Program-made: the position numbers and the translations under genes
Assembly (NCBI RefSeq): GCF_023895975.1
Contig: NZ_JALBWM010000029.1
Coordinates: 1 to 46,641 of the forward strand
Length of the DNA stretch: 46,641 bases
Direction: 5' to 3'
DNA from: Microbulbifer okhotskensis
GTDB lineage: Bacteria > Pseudomonadota > Gammaproteobacteria > Pseudomonadales > Cellvibrionaceae
In this document: positions 8,903 to 17,640 of the stretch, piece after piece
Layout of the letters: each line of letters starts with the position of its first letter
How positions within the stretch are numbered: the stretch's first letter is position 1
Notes under the pieces: model-generated
Told to the model about the DNA's origin: nothing
Databases searched by the model: none
What the model saw: the letters and a program-made list of their open reading frames with translations, nothing else

Positions 8903-9196
8903 TTTGCTACCAATGGATGGTAATTAGATTTTAGCTTGGCTTTAATTTTGCAGAATGTAATGCAGTATCCAGGTTTTTTTCGCCGTAGATGATAAATCGG
9001 TGACTGTGATGGGTTGTAAGGCGTGCGCCATACCGTTTCTAAGAGTTGTATGTAATTATTCACGTCGACAATGACTTGATAGAGCTTTTGACAACTCAGA
9101 TAGTTGGCTAAATGTGAGGGAGGAGGGGGGGCGAACTTTAACATGGGATTTGTTGAGCTAGATCAATAACAAGATATGAATTTAAGGGCTGGGGAA

Positions 9197-10135
9197 ATGG
9201 TTGTAAAAGGATCTTCTAATCGAAAAGGAATAATATTGGCCGGGGGGTCTGGCACACGCTTGTACCCACTCACAAAAGGGGTTAGTAAACAGTTAATGGC
9301 GGTTTACGATAAACCAATGATTTACTACCCTTTGACAACACTGATGCTGGCTGGAATCAGAGATATCCTGATTATCACAACCCCGGAAGAGCAGGCTCTG
9401 TACCAACGCTTACTGGAAGATGGCACACAGTGGGGAATTAACATTTCTTATGCAGTACAGCCCTCTCCAGATGGTCTGGCCCAAGCATTTCTGATTGGCC
9501 GAGAGCACGTGGGTAATAGCAATAGCGCTTTAGTTCTGGGTGATAATATTTTCTACGCGCACAATTTCAGCCAGATACTTCAGCAAGCTGATGCAAGAGA
9601 GGGGGGCGCTACGGTATTCGGCTATCGTGTCGCTGATCCTCGCGCTTACGGCGTTGTAGAATTTGATGCCGACGGTAAAGCGGTCAGCCTGGAAGAAAAA
9701 CCGGAAAATCCCAAGTCGAATCACGCGGTTACTGGCTTGTATTTTTATGACAAACAAGTCTGTGATATCGCTAAAGATATTAAGCCCAGTGCACGTGGTG
9801 AGTTGGAAATTACCGACATCAACAAAGTGTATCTAAATCAAGAGCAGCTGGATGTAGAGCGCCTTGGGCGTGGAAGTGCCTGGCTAGATACCGGCACCCA
9901 TGACAATCTTTTGGATGCTGCTCACTTCGTACAGACTATAGAGCGCCGTCAGGGCCAGAAGATTGCGTGTCCGGAAGAAGTGGCCTACCGCAAAGGATTT
10001 ATTAGTGCCGAAGAGCTGGAAGCTCAGGTGCATCCACTTATGAAGAGTGGTTACGGTAAATACCTAATGCAGTTATTGGTAGAGAGTGGTGAGATTTCAT
10101 CTCTGAATGCGCGTCGATACGCTTCCAGCTTATAG
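9197..10135 (+). CDS. rmlA: Glucose-1-phosphate thymidylyltransferase RmlA
   Basis: This enzyme makes dTDP-glucose from dTTP and glucose-1-phosphate, the first step of dTDP-L-rhamnose synthesis. The nucleotide-binding signature [16 protein letters not shown] is followed by [17 protein letters not shown], then [10 protein letters not shown] with the metal-binding aspartate, and TGLYFYD and WLDTGTHD near the end. All are diagnostic for RmlA. I prefer ATG 9197 (312 residues, AAGGG 8 bases upstream). ATG 9176 would add seven residues and has no ribosome-binding site. It is the first of four consecutive rhamnose genes. Confidence 0.96.
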   Translation: MVVKGSSNRKGIILAGGSGTRLYPLTKGVSKQLMAVYDKPMIYYPLTTLMLAGIRDILIITTPEEQALYQRLLEDGTQWGINISYAVQPSPDGLAQAFLIGREHVGNSNSALVLGDNIFYAHNFSQILQQADAREGGATVFGYRVADPRAYGVVEFDADGKAVSLEEKPENPKSNHAVTGLYFYDKQVCDIAKDIKPSARGELEITDINKVYLNQEQLDVERLGRGSAWLDTGTHDNLLDAAHFVQTIERRQGQKIACPEEVAYRKGFISAEELEAQVHPLMKSGYGKYLMQLLVESGEISSLNARRYASSL

Positions 10136-10273
10136 GCTATCCACTGGCACTAAACTGGCCTATTTGAAGTCTCAGCTAGAACATGTCCAAGGATGGATGC
10201 TTCCGCCCCCTTATTTATGAGCCGTTGATTGCTAAGTAGTGCACCTGCGGCCACAGCAGATTACCAAAGTTGT

Positions 10274-10822
10274 ATGAATATTATTGAAACTGAAATTCCT
10301 GATGTAAAAATCATAGAGCCTCAAGTATTTGGTGATGAGCGAGGCTTTTTCTTTGAGTCTTTTCGTGATGATGTCTTCAATAACGAGTGCTCCGAGAGAA
10401 TCTTTGTTCAAGATAATCACAGTAAATCCTCTCAAGGGATCTTGCGTGGTCTGCACTACCAGATGGAGCAGACACAGGGCAAATTAGTGCGTGTGACTCA
10501 AGGAGAGGTTTTCGATGTTGCTGTAGACATGCGAAAGAGTTCAGCAACTTTTGGGCAGTGGGTCGGAGTGGCTCTCTCAGCTGAAAATAAGCGACAGTTA
10601 TGGGTGCCCGAAGGCTTTGCCCATGGCTTTTATGTGACTAGCGCATCGGCTGAGTTTGTATATAAATGCACGAACTACTATGCACCGCAGTATGAGCAGT
10701 CACTTCTCTGGAATGATCCAGATTTGAAAATAGAGTGGCCGCTTGTTGAAGGTCAGCAACCGCAACTGTCAAAAAAAGACCGTGATGGCAACTGCTTTAA
10801 GGATGCTGTGTACTTCGTTTAA
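10274..10822 (+). CDS. rmlC: dTDP-4-dehydrorhamnose 3,5-epimerase RmlC
   Basis: This is the third enzyme of dTDP-L-rhamnose synthesis. The 182-residue protein begins MNIIETEIPDVKIIEPQVFG at ATG 10274. The upstream in-frame extension to 10229 does not resemble the family. The cupin core is clear: DERGFFFESF, VQDNHSKS, LRGLHYQ (catalytic histidine), KLVRVTQGEVFDVAVDMR, and LWVPEGFAHGFYV with the conserved FAHGF. The C-terminal Y-x-P pattern (YYAPQYEQSLLWNDPDLKI) is also typical. It lies 138 bases after rmlA. Confidence 0.96.
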   Translation: MNIIETEIPDVKIIEPQVFGDERGFFFESFRDDVFNNECSERIFVQDNHSKSSQGILRGLHYQMEQTQGKLVRVTQGEVFDVAVDMRKSSATFGQWVGVALSAENKRQLWVPEGFAHGFYVTSASAEFVYKCTNYYAPQYEQSLLWNDPDLKIEWPLVEGQQPQLSKKDRDGNCFKDAVYFV

Positions 10823-10914
10823 AGGAGTGCAAAAGTTTCTCTAATGAGTAAACAATACTACCTTTCCTCCAGGCATTAACTCCGCTCGTTGATCAAGTCA
10901 ACTTTCAAATTTTG

Positions 10915-10933
10915 CGGCGCATTTAAAGCGCCG
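10915..10933 (+). terminator. Stem-loop between rmlC and rmlD
   Basis: CGGCGC (10915-10920) and GCGCCG (10928-10933) form a perfect 6-bp stem around ATTTAAA. Only a weak T-rich stretch follows, so partial termination or mRNA stabilisation within the operon is more likely than a full stop. Confidence 0.4.
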
Positions 10934-10958
10934 TATTACTATTTATGGGCAATAAGAA

Positions 10959-11852
10959 ATGACAGCTAAAAAAATCTTGATCACAGGAAAAAATGGACAG
11001 CTTGGCTGTGAGCTGCAGAATTTGTGCCCTGATGAGTTTGAAATGGTAGCCATGGCTCGCAAAGAGTTGGATATTTCCAATAGTTCTGCGGTCCTCAAAG
11101 CAGTTGAGCAGGCACAGCCTGATATTATTATTAACGCAGCGGCCTACACCGCTGTCGATAGAGCAGAACAAGAAAGAGAAGCCGCATTTTCAGTTAATGC
11201 AAGAGGAGCAGAAAATATTGCCTTGGCGTGTAAGCAGGTCGGTGCGCGTTTTATCCATGTATCTACTGATTTTGTATTTGATGGAAAGAAGTCCTCTCCT
11301 TACATTGTGTCAGATAAAAGAAACCCTCTTGGCGTGTATGGAGCGAGTAAGGCGGAAGCGGAGGCTGTCGTTCAAAAGATACTTCCCGAGTCTGTAATCG
11401 TAAGGACAGCCTGGGTTTATTCAGCCCATGGTAATAATTTTGCGAATACAATGCTTCGACTAATGGCAGAGAGAGATGAACTAGCAGTGGTGGCTGATCA
11501 GGTGGGTACACCCACTTGGACTGGAACTATTGCGGAGGTGTTGTTTGCCCTGGCCAGAAAAGAGCAAGCACAAGGTATATACCATTGTACTGATCTTGGC
11601 GTAGCTAGTTGGTATGATTTTGCTGTGGCGATCTATGAGGAGGGGAAAAGTAACGGTTTGCTTCCTGCCAATAAAGAGTTGGCCATTAAAGCGATTACCA
11701 CTCAAGACTACCCAACTCCCGCTCAAAGGCCATCGTACAGTGTGCTGGATAAAAGCCGATTACTTAATGATCTGGATGTTGACTTGAGAAACTGGCGGGA
11801 ATCTCTTAGGCAGGTATTCTCCAGTAAAGCACAAAAACTTAAAGCTTATTAA
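10959..11852 (+). CDS. rmlD: dTDP-4-dehydrorhamnose reductase RmlD
   Basis: This NAD(P)H-dependent enzyme performs the last step, giving dTDP-L-rhamnose. The 297-residue short-chain reductase begins MTAKKILITGKNGQLGCELQ, with the GxxGQLG nucleotide-binding motif. It has NAAAYTAVDRAE, VSTDFVFDG (family STDYVFDG; here F replaces Y), and the YGASKAEAE catalytic Y-x3-K motif. It is followed by VRTAWVYS and the DQVGTPTW substrate-binding segment. Length and motif order are normal. It sits between rmlC and rmlB with hairpins on both sides. Confidence 0.96.
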   Translation: MTAKKILITGKNGQLGCELQNLCPDEFEMVAMARKELDISNSSAVLKAVEQAQPDIIINAAAYTAVDRAEQEREAAFSVNARGAENIALACKQVGARFIHVSTDFVFDGKKSSPYIVSDKRNPLGVYGASKAEAEAVVQKILPESVIVRTAWVYSAHGNNFANTMLRLMAERDELAVVADQVGTPTWTGTIAEVLFALARKEQAQGIYHCTDLGVASWYDFAVAIYEEGKSNGLLPANKELAIKAITTQDYPTPAQRPSYSVLDKSRLLNDLDVDLRNWRESLRQVFSSKAQKLKAY

Positions 11853-11855
11853 TTC

Positions 11856-11881
11856 CCCGAAGACAACTTCGGGCCTATTTT
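11856..11881 (+). terminator. Stem-loop between rmlD and rmlB
   Basis: CCCGAAG (11856-11862) pairs perfectly with CTTCGGG (11867-11873) around an ACAA loop, and CCTATTTTA follows. It looks like a weak intrinsic terminator that would let part of the transcription through to rmlB. Confidence 0.5.
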
Positions 11882-11911
11882 AAAGAAATTGTGACTGATA
11901 GCGATATTAAT

Positions 11912-12979
11912 ATGAAACATATACTGGTAACTGGCGGCGCTGGATTTATTGGTGCCAACTTTGTGCACTATTGGATGGATAATTATCCGAATGATACCGT
12001 AGTCGTCTTGGATGCACTGACCTATGCAGGCAATCTCGCAAGTTTAAATCCAGTAAAAAATCATGCCAATTTCAAGTTCTACCAGGGTGATATCTGTGAT
12101 ACTGGCTTGGTGGAAACATTGCTTAGAGAACACCATATAGATACTTTGGTTAATTTCGCGGCAGAAAGCCATGTAGACAGGTCTATCACTGGACCAGATA
12201 CTTTTATTCAGACAAATATTATTGGTACTTATAGCTTGCTTAAGGCAGCTAAAAAAGTCTGGTTGGACGAGGGGCTTAATAAAGGGAAGCATCGTTTCCA
12301 CCATGTTTCTACTGATGAAGTGTATGGCACTTTAGAGCCAGATGCCCCGGCTTTTAGTGAAACTACAGCCTATGCCCCAAATAGCCCATATTCAGCCAGT
12401 AAGGCCGCGTCTGATCATTTAGTGCGAGCCTACCATCATACTTATGGGCTCGAGGTAACCACAAGTAATTGTTCAAACAACTATGGCCCCTATCATTTTC
12501 CGGAAAAACTAATTCCGCTGGTTATCACTAATATTGTGCGTAATCTACCACTGCCCATCTATGGTGATGGCCTACAGGTACGTGATTGGCTCTATGTTGA
12601 GGATCATGCAAGGGGGATTGATAAAGTACTTTCTCATGGACGCGTAGGTGAATGTTATAACATTGGGGGAAATAATGAGTGGAAAAACATTGATATTATT
12701 AGATTAATTTGCCGACTTATGAATAAATACTTTGGCGATAACCCAAGCCTTGCTGCACAGTTCCCGGGCGCAAGAAGTGTAATCGTAGGCAAGGCGGATG
12801 AATTGATATGTTTTGTTGCCGATAGAGCTGGCCATGACCGACGTTATGCAATAGATCCACGAAAATCAAATATCGAGCTAAAGTATCAACCAAAAGAGAG
12901 TTTTGAAACTGGAATTGTCAGATCCATTAACTGGTATTTAGATAATGAAATGTGGTGGAAGGAGTTAATAGAGAACTAA
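11912..12979 (+). CDS. rmlB: dTDP-glucose 4,6-dehydratase RmlB
   Basis: This is the second enzyme of dTDP-L-rhamnose synthesis. The 355-residue extended-SDR protein starts MKHILVTGGAGFIGANFVHY with the GGAGFIG NAD-binding motif. It has NFAAESHVDRSI, VSTDEVYG (catalytic T-D-E), and YSASKAASDHLVRAYHHTYG (Y-x3-K). NNYGPYHFPEKLIPL and the YGDGLQVRDWLYVEDHARG stretch complete the picture. ATG 11912 fits the family start; GTG 11891 would add seven unlike residues. The product stops one base before the next gene's ATG, so the two are transcribed together. Confidence 0.96.
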   Translation: MKHILVTGGAGFIGANFVHYWMDNYPNDTVVVLDALTYAGNLASLNPVKNHANFKFYQGDICDTGLVETLLREHHIDTLVNFAAESHVDRSITGPDTFIQTNIIGTYSLLKAAKKVWLDEGLNKGKHRFHHVSTDEVYGTLEPDAPAFSETTAYAPNSPYSASKAASDHLVRAYHHTYGLEVTTSNCSNNYGPYHFPEKLIPLVITNIVRNLPLPIYGDGLQVRDWLYVEDHARGIDKVLSHGRVGECYNIGGNNEWKNIDIIRLICRLMNKYFGDNPSLAAQFPGARSVIVGKADELICFVADRAGHDRRYAIDPRKSNIELKYQPKESFETGIVRSINWYLDNEMWWKELIEN

Positions 12980-12980
12980 A

Positions 12981-15812
12981 ATGGAATATTTAGCGAAGCA
13001 TCTGCGCAAGTTTTCAACCACACGAAAAACCAAGCAAAAAGACATCAATGGCCACTTTGATGGGTATAACGGCAAAGAAATTTGGGGGTGGGCTTCTGAT
13101 AGTCAAGGCAATGCTTTGGATCTAGCTTTATATGTTAACGAGGATCGAGTAAAAACGTTTAAGGCCAATAAGTTTCGGCAGGATCTGGTGGACGCTGGCG
13201 TTGGAGATGGTCAGTTTGCCTTTTTTGAGCCTGTGGATATTCAGGATGTCTTAAGCAAATTTGGGGAAAATGCAGTACTAAGAATTAAAGATTTAAAGAC
13301 AGGAAAAGAGCTTTCAAGTTCTCCTAGAGTTATTTCTGAACCGAAGTTGATTTGGGGGGTGGATGTCTATAATGATGAGCTTCTTGCTGGCTGGGTAGTT
13401 GATAAAAATAATGAGTTCTCGCAGGTTAAAATAAATCTTTATATTGATGATGTTTTCAAAGAACAATTTATCGCTAAACTAGAGAGGCCTGATCTTTCAT
13501 CAATTGGGTTAACCGATTGTTTTCATGGTTTTCATATCGACCTTTTGAATTTATCTAAAGGTTGTGATTTTTTCAAAGTTAGGGCCGAAGTCGAGTATGG
13601 AGACATCCATATTCTGGCTGAAGAAAGAATGATTTTCTCTTTTAAAGGTAAACTAAAGCAGCTTACCGAATTGCAAAAATATTTAAGAGAGGAATCATAC
13701 TCCAGCAGGTCACCTGAAGCATTTCAGCTGACACACTCAATCATCCCTGGGATCATAGAGAAAGCCCGCGAAACTAGGAGTGTACCATGTGCTGAATTTC
13801 GACAAAGTCCAAGCTTGAGTCTCCTGGATGAAGTCGCGGTTATAGTGCCTATTTATAAGGGGGTTGTGGAGACTTGCAACTGTATTAGACATGCGATCAA
13901 AGGGGCACAGGACTTTCCAATTAGGCTTATAGCAATTAATGATTGTGGTCCAGAAGAGACAATGCAGCCAGCATTAGAAAAATTATCCAATGAGTTAGAC
14001 TTCGAGCTTTATCATAATTCAGAAAATATGGGTTTTGTTGGTACAGTAAATCGTGGAATGAAGCTCGCTGAGAAGCATGACGTTGTTCTTTTAAACTCAG
14101 ATACAGTTCCTTCAAAGGGGTGGCTCCGAACATTAAGAGACGAGGCGTATGGTAATGCCTCTATAGGTACAGTTACTCCAATATCAAATAATGCCACCAT
14201 TTGTAGTTATCCAGATTTTTGCTTGGACAATGAAGTGGTGTCTGGATATACGGTTGATGAGCTTGCCGAGATCTGCTCAACAAATATTAGTGATCCGATA
14301 GATTTACCTACAGCCCATGGATACTGTATGTACATTAAGAGAGTTGTACTTGATGAGGTAGGATACTTTGATGAACAAAAGTGGGGCAAGGGTTATGCAG
14401 AAGAGAACGACTTTTCTTTAAGAGCTGCAAAATTAGGCTGGCGAAATGTTGTAACAAATAAAACCTATATTCAACATTTAGGGAGCGTGTCTTTTGCAGA
14501 AGATACGGAAGGTTTTATTGCTGCAAATTTGCAGAAATTGAATGGTCTATATCCGGATTATCCTAAATTAATTGAGAGCTTTATCCATGATGATCCTGTT
14601 AGAAAATTGAGGAGAGAGTTAGGGGAAAAAATCCTCCGGAGAGAAGTTAATAGCGTTAAGCTGGCGGGTGCAGTAAAGGGGAGATCTATACTATTTGTCT
14701 CCTTAACTATTGGCGGCGGTACAAAAGTGGCAACAGATGACTTGGCTGCTTTGCTACAGGGTGAGGGGCAGGCTGTATTTATGCTGTCAACTCAAGACGG
14801 TGCCATCTGGAACGTATCGAGCCATGTTAGTAATGCCAAGGCAGAATTTGATATTCGTAGTGAAAGAGATGAATTAATTAGTTTTCTTAAGGTTCTGGAT
14901 GTTTGGCATGTTCACTACCATCATGTGCTAGAGTTTGACAAAAGTATATGGGAGCTTCCTAAAGAACTTGGTTGTGAATATGACGTAACGCTGCACGACT
15001 ATTACAGTATCTGCCCACGAGTAAACTTTATTTCAGGTGACGAGGCCTATTGTGGGGAGCCCAAGGAGAGCGACTGTAATAATTGCTTGCAGTCATATGG
15101 AGTCCATGATTCTTCGAGAATGAAATTGTCAGATATTGGGGTAGACATATCAGATTGGAGAAATTATTTTTTAAGCAATCTGAAAGGCGCAAGAAAGGTA
15201 ATTACCCCGAGTAAAGACACAAAGGAAAGAGTAGAGAGATATTTACCGCTCAAAAATATCTATGCACAGTACCATCCTGAACCCAGGCGCACGGTCAATA
15301 TAAGGCCAGTGTTAACTGATAGTAACAATTCGTTAAGTATCGGATTTTTAGGCGCTATTGGCCCTCACAAAGGTTTGGGTGTTATCAAGAGCTTGGCGAA
15401 TGAAATCCATAAGGAAGGATTGCCTCATAGAATAACTGTGGTCGGCTATACAAGTGACAATGCATATTTTGACCAATACGACTTCGTCAAAATAACAGGG
15501 ATGTATAGGAAGGAGCATCTCCCAAAGTTGTTGGCAGAACACAAAATAGATGTTTTTTTCTTATCAAGTATTTGGCCTGAGACGTATAGTTATACTTTCA
15601 GTGAATTATCATTATTAGGCTATCAAACTGCTACATTCGATATGGGAGCAATTCCGGAAAGGTCAAGAAATAAAATCATTATTCCCGTAGGGAGTAACCC
15701 AGCAGACATTCTTAAGATAATATCTGGCAATGTAAATTGTACTAAGGAGTCGTTCAATGAGTCCATCGGGACGAATTATGGCTCCATTTTGAGGAATTAT
15801 TATGAGATATAA
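12981..15812 (+). CDS. Large bifunctional glycosyltransferase (accessory modules + GT2 + GT4-like)
   Basis: The 943-residue protein appears to carry two catalytic domains. Residues ~22-225 hold two similar beta-rich modules (first with IWGWASD and a YVNEDRV strand, second with LLAGWVVD and a YIDDVFK strand). A GT-A, GT2-type domain spans ~284-530: AVIVPIYKG, FVGTVNRGM, VVLLNSDTV with its D-x-D-like NSD, and EENDFSLRA. A GT-B, GT4-like domain runs from ~568 to the end: LFVSLTIGGGTKVA, HVHYHHVLEF, HDYYSICPRVNF, IGFLGAIGPHKGLG and FFLSSIWPETYSYTFSE. No signal peptide or membrane segment is seen, so it should act in the cytoplasm on the growing capsule chain. Its A+T content is higher than that of the rml genes. 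Sugar and linkage specificity are unknown; rhamnose is plausible from the neighbours. Confidence 0.88.
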   Translation: MEYLAKHLRKFSTTRKTKQKDINGHFDGYNGKEIWGWASDSQGNALDLALYVNEDRVKTFKANKFRQDLVDAGVGDGQFAFFEPVDIQDVLSKFGENAVLRIKDLKTGKELSSSPRVISEPKLIWGVDVYNDELLAGWVVDKNNEFSQVKINLYIDDVFKEQFIAKLERPDLSSIGLTDCFHGFHIDLLNLSKGCDFFKVRAEVEYGDIHILAEERMIFSFKGKLKQLTELQKYLREESYSSRSPEAFQLTHSIIPGIIEKARETRSVPCAEFRQSPSLSLLDEVAVIVPIYKGVVETCNCIRHAIKGAQDFPIRLIAINDCGPEETMQPALEKLSNELDFELYHNSENMGFVGTVNRGMKLAEKHDVVLLNSDTVPSKGWLRTLRDEAYGNASIGTVTPISNNATICSYPDFCLDNEVVSGYTVDELAEICSTNISDPIDLPTAHGYCMYIKRVVLDEVGYFDEQKWGKGYAEENDFSLRAAKLGWRNVVTNKTYIQHLGSVSFAEDTEGFIAANLQKLNGLYPDYPKLIESFIHDDPVRKLRRELGEKILRREVNSVKLAGAVKGRSILFVSLTIGGGTKVATDDLAALLQGEGQAVFMLSTQDGAIWNVSSHVSNAKAEFDIRSERDELISFLKVLDVWHVHYHHVLEFDKSIWELPKELGCEYDVTLHDYYSICPRVNFISGDEAYCGEPKESDCNNCLQSYGVHDSSRMKLSDIGVDISDWRNYFLSNLKGARKVITPSKDTKERVERYLPLKNIYAQYHPEPRRTVNIRPVLTDSNNSLSIGFLGAIGPHKGLGVIKSLANEIHKEGLPHRITVVGYTSDNAYFDQYDFVKITGMYRKEHLPKLLAEHKIDVFFLSSIWPETYSYTFSELSLLGYQTATFDMGAIPERSRNKIIIPVGSNPADILKIISGNVNCTKESFNESIGTNYGSILRNYYEI

Positions 15813-15922
15813 TTCTTCCCTGCACTATTTCCCTTATGACCTATTTAGGGTAGAGTGATAGAAGTGACTTTTGAATGGTTGCCATGTATTTGTTTTCGTC
15901 GAACACTTAAATATTGTTTGGT

Positions 15923-15950
15923 GTTAGTTAGTTAGTTAGTTAGTTAGTTG
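15923..15950 (+). repeat. GTTA tetranucleotide repeat (six copies plus GTTG)
   Basis: Six perfect GTTA units (15923-15946) are followed by one GTTG. The tract lies about 25 bases before the ATG at 15976, in the only space that could hold that gene's own promoter or leader. Tetranucleotide tracts of this kind are known to change length by slippage and to alter promoter spacing or translation. Confidence 0.85.
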
Positions 15951-15975
15951 TTGATAAAGTTTTTTAGGAAAAATT

Positions 15976-17049
15976 ATGACCCTTCCAAACCATATTGAAG
16001 GTAAAGAATCATGGTTGTTTTTACACAATGATACCAATAAAGTCATAGATGAAATTACAGGAAGGCATCCACAGACGGTAAGTGCTGCGGAAAAATGGGT
16101 AGATTTGATTAAGAACAGAGAGAGATTTGCGAGGGAGAGAGATTTAAATTATGTAACATATATCGTACCAAATAAGCATTGCACCTTTGAAAATTTTTTA
16201 CCAGAAAACGTAGTTATAAGTGAGCAACGCCTGGCCTCTCGGGTCAAGGAAGAATGCTTGGAATCGGTTATCTACCTTCCTGAAAAATTCAGCGATGAAT
16301 TTACATTTCATAGAAATGATACTCACTGGAGTGATTCTGGTGCTTATATAGCATTTAAAGATATAATGGGTCAGTTTAATCTTGAAGTAGATTTGAAGTT
16401 AATTGATTCAAACTTTAACTGGAGACTTCATGTAGGAGATTTGTCAAATAGAGAAGATACAAGAAAGGTCCCATTCTTACCAAACGACTTAAAAGGTGAG
16501 AAAATATTTGATAATGGTATCCTTCATGTTGCAAATACAGTTGTATATCAAGGAAATTCTGAAAAGAAAAGAAGTATCATTATTTTTGGCGGCTCCTCTT
16601 CATCTCAGATTATTAACTATTTTTGCTCCGAGTTTTCATTAGTATACCGAATATGGACGCAAAGTATTGACTGGGAACTAGTCAATAAGCTGGGAATAAA
16701 ATACGTCGTAAGCTTGCCAAGAGAGCGTTTTATGATACTTCCCCCGACCGATGACATGTCATGGGACTATAGCCAAACCGCCGCACTTAAATTTTTGTCA
16801 GGAGTAGCTTTTAATGAGAAAGATGTTGTTAGGAATTTTACATTGATACCCCACCAGACAGTGGAACTATGTGTGGAAGTTTTAGCTGATACCATGTCAA
16901 AAATGACTAACGATGATTTTTCAAAACGGCTGGCTACCAACCCGCAGTTTAACCAAATAGGTGTGGAATACATTAAGTTGGTATACAATAAAATCTATAG
17001 TTTAAATTCAGCAATAGCTGAAAGGCTTGAAAAATATATTTATAAATGA
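15976..17049 (+). CDS. AlgX/AlgJ-like SGNH-type protein, putative capsule O-acyltransferase or esterase, copy 1
   Basis: The 357-residue protein has the family's N-terminal pattern GKESWLFLHNDTNKVI near residues 10-25. It has a DTHWSDSGAYIAF block near residue 118, matching the D-x-HW-x-x-x-GA catalytic D/H block of AlgX/AlgJ. A serine-rich IIFGGSSSSQII near 205 fits the nucleophile region. AlgX/AlgJ proteins transfer acetyl groups to exported polysaccharide in the periplasm. This one has no signal peptide or membrane segment, so where it acts is unclear. The start is supported by AGGA 6 bases upstream. A GTTA repeat lies just upstream. A paralog follows at 17641. It may modify the polysaccharide before export, or modify a sugar precursor. 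Confidence 0.7.
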   Translation: MTLPNHIEGKESWLFLHNDTNKVIDEITGRHPQTVSAAEKWVDLIKNRERFARERDLNYVTYIVPNKHCTFENFLPENVVISEQRLASRVKEECLESVIYLPEKFSDEFTFHRNDTHWSDSGAYIAFKDIMGQFNLEVDLKLIDSNFNWRLHVGDLSNREDTRKVPFLPNDLKGEKIFDNGILHVANTVVYQGNSEKKRSIIIFGGSSSSQIINYFCSEFSLVYRIWTQSIDWELVNKLGIKYVVSLPRERFMILPPTDDMSWDYSQTAALKFLSGVAFNEKDVVRNFTLIPHQTVELCVEVLADTMSKMTNDDFSKRLATNPQFNQIGVEYIKLVYNKIYSLNSAIAERLEKYIYK

Positions 17050-17640
17050 CTTCCGAAAACTTAGCTATTACGATTGGTTCAGAAAAGGAAGGCACTACAT
17101 AGCTTTTATAGGGTGGGAGTCTAAAAAATATTTTGGATCATAGAGGTGCTTGCTGGTTAAGTGAGTAGTATGAAATATATCTTTCACTTAATCAGCCTCC
17201 CTATCACTCTAAGGTTTATAAGTGATAAAAACTTTCAATAATCTATATTAGCAGCTTGCTTCGGAACTGCCCATATAATTTTTTCTGTGTTGATCAAGTT
17301 TAACTGAAAATGACTAGCGAAGATGGCATTCTGTATACTTACACCTATTTGAAGAAATAGGATATGATCTGCTGGGAAGGGCTATTTTATTAATGTTTGG
17401 GGCATATCTCTTTGTTGTTGGACTATACCTATAGCCTAATTATACTTTGATACTCAAGTAGGTTATTAGTGGGTAGAAAAATTGACAAGAGCAGTTCCAT
17501 ATTAGGGCTAAATAGTAAGGTTGGGGTGTAGTTTGGCACGTCAAATCTTTTATAGGCGTGTTTCGTTATGATATTAAATTTACGATTAAATATCGCCAGA
17601 CAATACTGGCCGTTAAAAATAAAGTGTTTGTTTGATTAAT
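17050..17640. other. 590-base A+T-rich gap between the two AlgX-like genes
   Basis: I see no gene of recognisable family here. A 22-codon frame (17568-17636, MILNLRLNIARQYWPLK...) runs up to the next gene but has no support. The length suggests a separate promoter for the second AlgX-like gene. A TTGACA at 17482 is a possible -35 element, but no well-placed -10 follows. Confidence 0.4.
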
